Origin: Paracoccus salipaludis
GTDB taxonomy: Bacteria; Pseudomonadota; Alphaproteobacteria; Rhodobacterales; Rhodobacteraceae
Length of the DNA stretch: 64,000 bases
Assembly (NCBI RefSeq): GCF_002287065.1
Contig: NZ_NSJZ01000007.1
Location: 1 to 64,000, forward strand
Reading direction: 5' to 3'
Within the stretch, counting starts at the first letter, position 1, and every line of letters begins with the position of its first letter. This document shows, one piece after another, positions 63,166 to 64,000 of the stretch. The notes below the pieces were generated by a model, which was given only the letters and a program-made list of their open reading frames with translations, was not told the origin of the DNA and ran no database searches. The position numbers were made by a program, and so were the translations under genes.

Positions 63166-63240
63166 CCTTGCTGGAACATCCCGGGATCGTCGCATCCGAC
63201 GATAGGGCAGGGCCCCGGTCCGGCGATGCCGCGGTCGCGT

Positions 63241-64000
<760 letters not shown>

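Overview
This window reads as chromosome of a high-GC alphaproteobacterium of the Rhodobacteraceae, most likely Paracoccus or a close relative. The evidence is gene content and order. There is an aa3 cytochrome oxidase (cta) cluster whose subunit II starts its mature part with QDVLGDLP, as in Paracoccus denitrificans. There is an ethylmalonyl-CoA pathway pair (ccr/ecm). The series ffh-aroQ-rpsP-rimM-trmD-rplS-rpmE is present, as are a ParA-like MipZ and a pyruvate dehydrogenase whose E1-beta subunit carries its own lipoyl domain. No insertion sequence, prophage, CRISPR array, rRNA or tRNA gene was seen.

Layout. 1-1.8 kb: end of the tat operon (tatB tail, tatC) overlapping a DUF815 ATPase. 1.9-5.1 kb: an orphan FliM/SPOA protein, a 672-base stretch with no convincing gene, and dprA. 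5.1-15.8 kb: tldD divergent from the cta operon (ctaC, ctaB, a small membrane gene, ctaG, ctaE, SURF1), running into thrC, an M16 peptidase, an acetyltransferase and a GlcD-like FAD enzyme. 15.8-21.6 kb: PACE transporter, apt, flavin reductase, acetyltransferase, EcsC protein, RecD-like helicase, a small ESFPASDPP protein and a lipocalin. 21.7-28.2 kb: ccr and ecm divergent from one intergenic region, then a fasciclin protein, an HpcH/HpaI aldolase, a peroxidase-like protein and a PAP2 phosphatase. 28.3-33.3 kb: the SRP/ribosome cluster. 33.4-38.7 kb: mipZ and an RND efflux pair. 38.8-43.5 kb: pdhC, a small unknown gene, pdhB, pdhA and ftsB on the minus strand. 43.6-50.3 kb: DUF1523, a hexapeptide acetyltransferase, a SufT-like protein, a MipA-like outer-membrane protein, ABC-F, cspA, ndk and a cytochrome b561-YceI fusion. 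50.3-53.1 kb: fabD, fabG, acpP and dps. 53.1-57.7 kb: a BMP-family ABC importer. 57.9-64 kb: dnaE, a small lipoprotein, an AI-2E family permease and the 3' part of ilvC.

Most of the window is housekeeping. Aerobic respiration, acetyl-CoA supply (pdh), acetyl-CoA assimilation (ccr/ecm), fatty-acid initiation and nucleotide salvage are the metabolic themes. The less ordinary material is in small genes and intergenic DNA. Two exact matches to the EcfG general-stress promoter lie before dps and DUF1523, with two near matches before the ESFPASDPP protein and the AI-2E permease. CtrA-like sites lie before dprA and, more weakly, before the orphan FliM-like gene. GCCGCA hexamers cluster between ccr and ecm. 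A perfect inverted repeat surrounds the predicted -10 element of the PACE gene. A 148-base perfect repeat is shared by pdhB and pdhC. A dispersed intergenic element has a GGGATATTT-like core. No clearly new multi-gene system was found; the regulatory motifs and small genes are the best leads.
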